Assembly (NCBI GenBank): GCA_040274725.1
Contig: JBEMAQ010000011.1
Span: 48,861 to 112,860, forward strand
From: Solibacillus sp040274725
Lineage (GTDB): Bacteria; Bacillota; Bacilli; Bacillales_A; Planococcaceae
Direction: 5' to 3'
Length of the DNA stretch: 64,000 nt
Shown: positions 61,801 to 64,000 of the stretch, one piece after another
How the letters are laid out: every line of letters starts with the position of its first letter
Numbering within the stretch: the first letter of the stretch is position 1
Notes under the pieces: model-generated
What the model was told of the DNA's origin: nothing
The model's database searches: none
The model's input: the letters and a program-made list of their open reading frames with translations, nothing else
Translations under genes and position numbers: made by a program

Positions 61801-64000
61801 ATAGGTATTGCGGCAGAAGCAGAAAGCGTCAAGGGAGCAAATGACGGGAAGTTAATCGGTGTTACACCAAGTCAAGAATACCGTCAAGAAGGCTCAATTT
61901 TATGGGTACCAATTACAGGAAGCGAAGTAACAGACTTAGCTCCAGGTAAATATGAGGTACGTGAAAAGGCAACAGCAACACATTTAGCAGGCGCGATTGT
62001 GACCGTAACGATTATGGAAGGACTGCCATCTCCATTGCAGCCAGGTCCAGCAGCACCAACAGGTATTGCAGCAGAACCAGAAAGCATCAAGGGAGCGAAA
62101 GATGGGAAACTGATAGGTGTTACAGCCAGTCAGGAATACCGTTTAGTAGGCGAGACGACATGGACAAAGGTGACAGGAGCAGAAGTAACAGGCTTAGCAC
62201 CGGGCGACTATGAAATACGTGAAGCAGAAACGGCGACACATGAAGCAGGCGCTATTGCGATAGTAACTATTATGGAGGGACTGCCTTCTCCATTGCAGCC
62301 AGGTCCAGCAGCACCAATAGGTATTGCGGCAGAACCAGAAAGCGTCAAGGGAGCAAATGACGGGAAGTTAATCGGTGTTACAGTAAGTCAAGAATACCGT
62401 CAAGAAGACTCAATTTTATGGGTACCAATGACAGGAAGTGAAGTGACAGGCTTAGCCCCAGGTAAGTATGAGGTACGTGAAATGGCAACCGCAACGCATT
62501 TAGCAGGTGCCATAACGGAACTAGTAATAGAAGAAGGTCCACTCGCATCAGGTCCATCTGCACCGACAGGCATTATAGTCGTAGCAGAAAGTGTAGAGGG
62601 ATCGAAGGATGGCAAGTTAATTGGTGTCACAAGTAGTCAGGAATATCGTTTAGTAGGAGAGACGACATGGACAACAATTACAGGTGTGGAGGTTGCAAAT
62701 TTAGCCCCAGGCGATTATGAAGTACGTGAAGCAGAAACAGCGACACATGAAGCGGGCGAGATTGCGACAGTAACGGTGATAGAGGGATTACCTTCTACGT
62801 TACAGCCAGGTCCAGCAGCACCAACAGGCATTACAGCAGAACCAGAAAGCATTGGAGGAGCAAATGACGGTAAATTGATCGGTGTTACACCAAGTCAAGA
62901 ATATCGTCAAGAAGGTTCGATTTTATGGATACCAATTACCGGAAGTGAAGTGACAGGTTTAACTCCAGGTAAATATGAGGTGCGTGAAATGGCAACCGCA
63001 ACGCATTTAGCAGGAACTGTAGTGGAGTTAGTAATAGAAGAAGGTCCACTCGCAGCAGGTCCATCCGCGCCAGTAGGAATTACAGCAGAACCAGAAAGTG
63101 TAGAGGGAGCGAAAGACGGGAAGCTGAAGGGTGTTACAGCCAGTCAGGAATACCGTCTAGCAGGAGAATCTACATGGACAAAGGTGACAGGAGCAGAAGT
63201 AACAGGCTTAGCACCGGGCGACTATGAAGTACGTGAAGCAGAAACAGCAACACATGAAGCGGGTGAGATTGCGACAGTAACGGTAGAAGAAGGGAACCAG
63301 GCTTCGTTACAACCAGGTCCATCAGCGCCAACAGACATTACATCGGAAGCAGAAAGTGTCAAGGGAGCGAAAGACGGGAAGCTGATAGGCGTTACAGCCA
63401 GTCAGGAATATCGTCTAGCAGGAGAATCTACATGGACAAAGGTGACAGGAGCAGAAGTAACAGGCTTAGCACCGGGCGACTATGAAGTACGTGAAGCAGA
63501 AACAGCAACACATGAAGCGGGTGAGATTGCGACAGTAACGGTAGAAGAAGGGAACCAGGCTTCGTTACAACCAGGTCCATCAGCGCCAACAGACATTACA
63601 TCGGAAGCAGAAAGTGTCAAGGGAGCGAAAGACGGGAAGCTGATAGGCGTTACAGCCAGTCAGGAATATCGTCTAGCAGGAGAATCTACATGGACAAAGG
63701 TGACAGGAGCAGAAGTAACAGGCTTAGCACCGGGCGACTATGAAGTACGCGAGGCAGAAACGGCTACACATGAAGCAGGCGCGACTGCGACCGTAACAGT
63801 AGAAGAGGGGAACCCAGCACCGTTACAGCCAGGCCCAGCAGCACCAACAGGCATTACAGCGGAAGCAGAAAGTGTCAAGGGAGCGAAAGACGGGAAGCTG
63901 AAGGGCGTCAAAGCCAGTCAGGAATACCGTTTAGTAGGCGAAGCAACATGGACAAAGGTGACAGGAGCAGAAGTAACAGGCTTAGCACCGGGCGACTATG
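49810..64000 (+). CDS. Giant exported repeat protein, at least 4,730 residues (3' end off window)
   Basis: One uninterrupted frame from ATG 49810 (behind AGGGGGAA) to the window end. Signal peptide MKKIISWFVVLMLVVNTITP then a probable cut after ATVFSA (residue 26); no lipobox. I saw no cysteine. Regions, roughly: 27-760 unassigned; 770-845 a Big_2-like Ig domain (FEWTSNNPAIADI then G.VSFKLTAK); 1150-1235 a second (FAWKSSNPIAADV); 1715-1900 a Gly/aromatic-rich beta segment; 1980-2365 repeats reading NPDVSNDGSLAVYLSD-like, possibly a beta-propeller; 2778-2885 a cadherin-like sandwich (LDGLTFEGVGIPFDSANYTY); 2987 onward tandem about 86-residue repeats. No SLH, LPXTG or enzyme motif is in view; an anchor may lie downstream. 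Likely surface-attached, perhaps adhesive or structural; inference only. Confidence 0.93.
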   Translation, partial: MKKIISWFVVLMLVVNTITPATVFSATTTPAKPNEEILAFLEEEYGAEQADAAYSTLQKLGVLDGSGGIVQMPVHFNGETYTIDELQPILNDPATDLSQMAEVDGQPISLESIKKIIDIETEIEETAAYQDTSNVEITEEHLTKLESLVEQASKEGLQTTEAPASAINANTLMATNEEKKDPRGKYEIPLDGYDDEIVVSVTDAKTWPTRTVTKSLDKYFYPHTSDDTKTEITFELNKPVEKEVSFAYEFIGGAYGAYVTLELKDPEIPFSYNKIVSKELMQMPEKSGLGDILTDTASDNRITFQPNQTSVTYTVSIDMLKLGYSTGMLTYLPQNREAKYKDSILQRLWTNYAKGDYLHFYDYKNLDSIRFDARKLYEKAWADHYRNMHTYEGGAYLTFTAFKNTSAQFESGSVGNKFGKWTPGHFVQENFYTRETEPGIDGVYAKPGTYKTGQLIPIVVEYNKPMAAGWLNDYTYLSQPNQYMAIFKNSSHLTLANGEVAVPELLGSYALDRSFMPAYQQESMKLKLGQASISTILGYSAVVEKETDMTDYEVKSARNMTDGYAFEYSRENIVSHQRISEHTKNSIEWKQGFTNEPEIEIVPNRADAFTSISVDQDVYRVGDTLKVTVEVDHDKDKASPANWILDGGTTIEDLKTRILVSIGDRENGVIQNLDWKRNPDGSEVLPLTLEGSIKLTQKMVSYISQEHENTGNLRAKIYYLQEGTGTDTSLSRFVMYLDKKAEFVLKDVSYIYPEDLTIHYPSTWLSGKENTITMEDQEETQLTFTYPEQATFVTEDQFEWTSNNPAIADILQDGTIVPKAEGKVSFKLTAKNNDTLEPETFVMSKTMEIFTTDVPFLRVPKSLKLIRTAQSEDTTITWSSNMQQVLKKLAEESGQAIKQADFKVELFEGIHTLASLKEETPIKAWEAPAASTLVNASSFVIPGSNLTKVSERDIPTYTAKISIENPTSADLQLVDVVQLVVKRAPTKVAFEGETIQFLKDDVGTLNVPFTLKNFEGKSSSEFSIEVIRQEEGKNPVTVQTAKYDPETKKFTPQGITATGGTLKVNVEPVANNSRAKYIYLIRAKAKNDGDDAWSQDSMYIHVYRTDAFAIQVDEQAKQAHTLTNIDEISQMNSGQIVNLNRQIFLKNQLNINYKDYNELGTLLDQFAWKSSNPIAADVYYRSNEVIDSVDNFSNKSYQARTQFTLVGEVDGQTTIKATHMNTGIEATLDLTVETLQDKLYLFQFYPKTQTEITYTNGDNVERVAHSDANGALAIYEEKGIKSDVYVKSQFNNSVYTGVINQESLKTKERNAVKKELYPLNSLQLRQLAKVEVFYKKPDGTPYTGDVTYFAGVYKNDAYAEPTEIGGTGVTKTLGSDGRLEIIFDTTDFYSSELGETNASTLSAKDKLQFIVETHFADNKYYPQIYRVSGDTKPVDMVAVGSKISMLKANESAEKTPFLVNQFYQSTNAAGAFDLTRYADEFGIRKSMPSIEIISEMMWWGKNVDKAAQVKLLDNVGTFPKGQSYVTKQYPFSQYYTTTHRQLINRETIWLNNTEKGPLTFNLYEQPDTFTKNVTSEARLINMIDEDEVTAAELKNKLREMKNELTSTNTNFSGPSNNDRVVLETLQLLGNLNVNAGPMSMSVIPTDNPSVYRTLVKVNVGSFPKTDQEGLDTQLFQKKSANFNPGPDDVEDLLFSNYVEDKRAAISQNKDGHSNSGEDFGFAGFYLGEIIFNEETGRWENVLLTGRVRAGAGFSYSQSMNVQVGPIPATFSIGIGGGGDIEFATNAAYQANASQAWTDPTLQRANDYLTSLRLYAYIEAFGGVGFDYSIIAAKIGVFGRISMDNTSKWLNQQYFATASQRNKFGNQLTLSGVTGIRATLKFLFVSITHDFASLRYTHSWRMKHWNAIEKYWKENSHEALTSANMEEATLAYMRSIGVEPMEVIESQTVESRDYLDAYKREWHAAGQSLPLLNERLAMQTVTLSTAANQATVLQSNAYPYSNPDVSNDGSLAVYLSDSNSANIQDTVASWMKQENGQYVDKGPIVKSKGYGDSNLTISGETGFMVATWIRQTKDIVKGSGESLTNEEIVEMNNSAEIMAAVYNGATWKEIQLTNNETPDVAPVVAVNSRGEAIVVYRNVLTNESDPFTFERDYIVYRAYNETDGWGEEQVLYNGEHGTVTGLKVALSAFSKAGILYSVKAPSSDNNKMVFETIDIVKDPDQNLANGWLTKGSTNYIQLADENELNENPQLTIMRIDGSERFIIGWYNEKLNASGAVTGDIRFEALDRDGNIKNDFVGSLAEVKGANDVKINPNFSFVKTSMFSSKTNIYNKIDHFSILWKEAQTDVSGVTTTVRDALYAVQFGADESGVFMSGALPVGVMPAYTMADQYSAYLKSGSTKNVTALVLGTTYTTDAQTVGTMQSSGTGEEIPINISKTVSGMYMLDAYYENKITLEDVIYNPSEIIPTFDLPVQFEVVNQGMLPIKTVEIKIAGNSKLYNNLTQKPNELERYLATYTVPEKIANVPYQVIVTFSDNSIKTEVGTLELDIPDVGVSPVILTKEQDALREIAIPIFNQSHATLIGKGHTIKYGVYTNTTFDEANLLGSVQSISNDDAFRLMEMGGFTTSHTIDINALLSRNGDTEIPKQGYPLFIHAWVEDSTGQKVTEFNSINNMVSYTVENLAEKYDAAPVFISTELTKAAATTASTANIEVQSTQMEPITSGNVVVNLLDENRNVLETKYIATDAAQLLSFAAEEIKKFTVAFSQGGHSVEARFFIENASDLSNTLDGLTFEGVGIPFDSANYTYTADVQDLKETKVLAVASNRHSKLTLLDEDNNVLSIGTGVLSNRQLLDKTPEGTENIFKIKVTPVASGGTESTYTFTIRNTGTSNPQFNLVLDGTLEENGVYSSDVQVSMAPYMLQDFNISEALIRVNENSWQAVAYDGSQQVPLTTLTTEDTFTIEVKVALLSGLEYQLPKEQVTLKRLPLADAPVGIRAVNESVIGAADGQIEGVQVGQEYRLIDTTNWLPVLSNPIQNLAPATYEIRVMETQTHQASSIVKVTIQEGPLAAGLAAPTNITTVPETFKGRQDGKIIGLKIGQEYRLISDTEWITVITEEDVVVPPGDYEVRYMETRSHLASNPTSVRVDEGGRMNGLKAPSMITVINESNRLAKDGKLLGVTEEQEYKMVDSMTWIPITDNTISNLAPGIYEVRFAENAYYEASAIAQYTVKEGPRASRMSPTGIVGESAPNKLVKYGKITGVTSEMEYVSPFDTTYNWKPIEGTELNNLLPGRYSIRFAQTDTHLSSPQVDVYIVESTVKAPGPGPLELTAKNETIKGANDGAIIGAGFGTEHRLVGTTSWIAYSVEARWLAPGDYEVRTAETDVQLAGEIAKVTILPGGLAKWPYPPTGIKAEAETKPNQADGKILGVQVGQEYSVRGTNNWIPITSEEVTGLAPGQYEVRFAETSTHLPSDPAWVTVAPGKLKLSNIRAVNETVYGANDGKITGVEFGQSYKKAYTTTWIAVKENQTEITGLSSGEYSVAILDGNENLIESLDENNNSIYIKNVKIGFDQKMPGQAIPAGIQAIAESVKGANDGQIDITSARFPVELRLKGTTHWSATSYFLQPGIYEVRYSENNLYEAGPVTELTVEEGPLASGPVAPTGITAEPESVKGAKDGKLKGVTASQEYRLVGETTWTKVTGAEITGLAPGNYEIREAETATHEAGAIATVTVMEGLPSPLQPGPSAPTGITAEDESVRGANDGKLTGVTPSQEYRLVGSILWVPITGSEITNLAPSKYEVREMATATHLAGVTVEVTIASGPLAPGSSAPTGITAEPESVKGAKDGKLIGVTASQEYRLVGETTWTKVTGAEVTGLAPGDYEVREAETATYEASAIAIVTVMEGLPSALQPGPAAPVGIAAEAESVKGAKDGKLKGITASQEYRLVGEATWTKVTGAEVTGLAPGDYEIREAETATHEAGAIAIVTIMEGLPSPLQPGPAAPIGIAAEAESVKGANDGKLIGVTPSQEYRQEGSILWVPITGSEVTDLAPGKYEVREKATATHLAGAIVTVTIMEGLPSPLQPGPAAPTGIAAEPESIKGAKDGKLIGVTASQEYRLVGETTWTKVTGAEVTGLAPGDYEIREAETATHEAGAIAIVTIMEGLPSPLQPGPAAPIGIAAEPESVKGANDGKLIGVTVSQEYRQEDSILWVPMTGSEVTGLAPGKYEVREMATATHLAGAITELVIEEGPLASGPSAPTGIIVVAESVEGSKDGKLIGVTSSQEYRLVGETTWTTITGVEVANLAPGDYEVREAETATHEAGEIATVTVIEGLPSTLQPGPAAPTGITAEPESIGGANDGKLIGVTPSQEYRQEGSILWIPITGSEVTGLTPGKYEVREMATATHLAGTVVELVIEEGPLAAGPSAPVGITAEPESVEGAKDGKLKGVTASQEYRLAGESTWTKVTGAEVTGLAPGDYEVREAETATHEAGEIATVTVEEGNQASLQPGPSAPTDITSEAESVKGAKDGKLIGVTASQEYRLAGESTWTKVTGAEVTGLAPGDYEVREAETATHEAGEIATVTVEEGNQASLQPGPSAPTDITSEAESVKGAKDGKLIGVTASQEYRLAGESTWTKVTGAEVTGLAPGDYEVREAETATHEAGATATVTVEEGNPAPLQPGPAAPTGITAEAESVKGAKDGKLKGVKASQEYRLVGEATWTKVTGAEVTGLAPGDY
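58768..64000 (+). repeat. Tandem protein-coding repeats, 20 complete units plus one partial
   Basis: Unit pattern: APTGI-x-AE-x-ESVKGA(K/N)DGKLxGV-x-x-SQEYR, then a tryptophan strand, (V/I)TG, LAPGxYEVRE and a short Pro/Gly linker. The first eight units (58768-60771) are diverged and of uneven length. From 60772 they are regular: starts at 60772, 61030, 61279, 61537, 61795, 62053, 62311, 62560, 62818, 63067, 63325, 63583 and 63841, that is 258 or 249 bases each. Two types alternate: A (YRLVGETTWTKVTGAE, THEAG) and B (YRQEGSILWVPITGSE, THLAG). Confidence 0.93.
63325..63840 (+). repeat. Two adjacent 258-base units almost identical in DNA
   Basis: Units 63325-63582 and 63583-63840 agree base for base over roughly their first 165 bases and then differ only at scattered sites; the 3' two thirds of the preceding unit (from 63067) also match. 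This is the mark of very recent duplication or gene conversion. Confidence 0.9.

Noticed and set aside
61107..62630. Several antisense open frames of similar sequence in the repeat region
   Set aside because: They recur because the coding repeats recur, start without ribosome sites and show low-complexity translations; no independent support.
58768..64000. Regularly spaced repeats that could be read as a CRISPR array or non-coding satellite
   Set aside because: Unit length is 249-258 bases with no spacers, always a multiple of three, and the frame stays open with conserved protein motifs: these are coding repeats.

Overview
The window looks like a chromosomal segment of a Gram-positive member of the Bacillales, most likely the Lysinibacillus/Solibacillus side of the Planococcaceae. 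The reasons are strong gene-order agreement with Bacillus subtilis blocks (yusI-gcvH-yusF-yusE-met; sufCDSUB; yunF-yunE-yunD, yunB-lipA-yutD-yutE-yutF; yuzB-yutJ-yuzD-yutI-erpA), strong AGGAGG-type ribosome sites, TTG/GTG starts, lipoprotein signals, and a typical S-box leader. The genus is inference; no rRNA or marker gene is present.

Layout. 1-0.3 kb: start of a dihydroorotate-dehydrogenase-like gene (minus). 0.5-5.1 kb: yusI, gcvH, yusF, yusE, then a SAM-I riboswitch controlling the methionine importer metNPQ. 5.1-12.2 kb: gltC divergent from gltA-gltB (glutamate synthase). 12.2-12.9 kb: an orphan OmpR-type response regulator whose receiver has lost its phospho-acceptor Asp and about seven neighbouring residues. 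13.3-18.7 kb: sufCDSUB Fe-S assembly operon. 18.7-36.9 kb: an 18-kb sulfur island: yezD, the dimethylsulfone monooxygenase sfnG, a small membrane protein, a thioredoxin, the sulfate ABC importer sbp-cysTWA with APS reductase cysH, ATP sulfurylase/APS kinase cysD-cysNC, cysQ, the LysR regulator cysL, and cobA-sirB-yezD-cysJ-cysI-sirC (siroheme synthesis plus sulfite reductase). 37-49.5 kb: conserved yun/yut genes including lipA, an HD-GYP protein, an MBL-fold lipoprotein, a Rex-type-operator-controlled NADH-dehydrogenase-like gene, and the Fe-S carriers yutI and erpA. 49.8-64 kb: one open gene for an exported surface protein of at least 4,730 residues, ending in more than 20 tandem repeats of about 86 residues and running off the window.

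How it fits together. The sulfur genes form a full path: import of sulfate, activation to APS, reduction by a 4Fe-4S APS reductase to sulfite, and siroheme-dependent reduction to sulfide, with siroheme made by the same operon and PAP removed by CysQ. SfnG would feed sulfite-yielding organosulfur into the path. Sulfur then serves Fe-S assembly (Suf, NifU-like, ErpA) and lipoate synthesis (LipA), whose product modifies GcvH; MetNPQ imports methionine under SAM control.

The most interesting signals are: a 14-base motif shared by two terminator-containing leaders in the sulfur island (yezD and sbp), which may be an undescribed attenuation element; two Rex-like operators ahead of yutJ; the degenerate response regulator; and the giant repeat protein with alternating A/B repeat types and very recent duplication.
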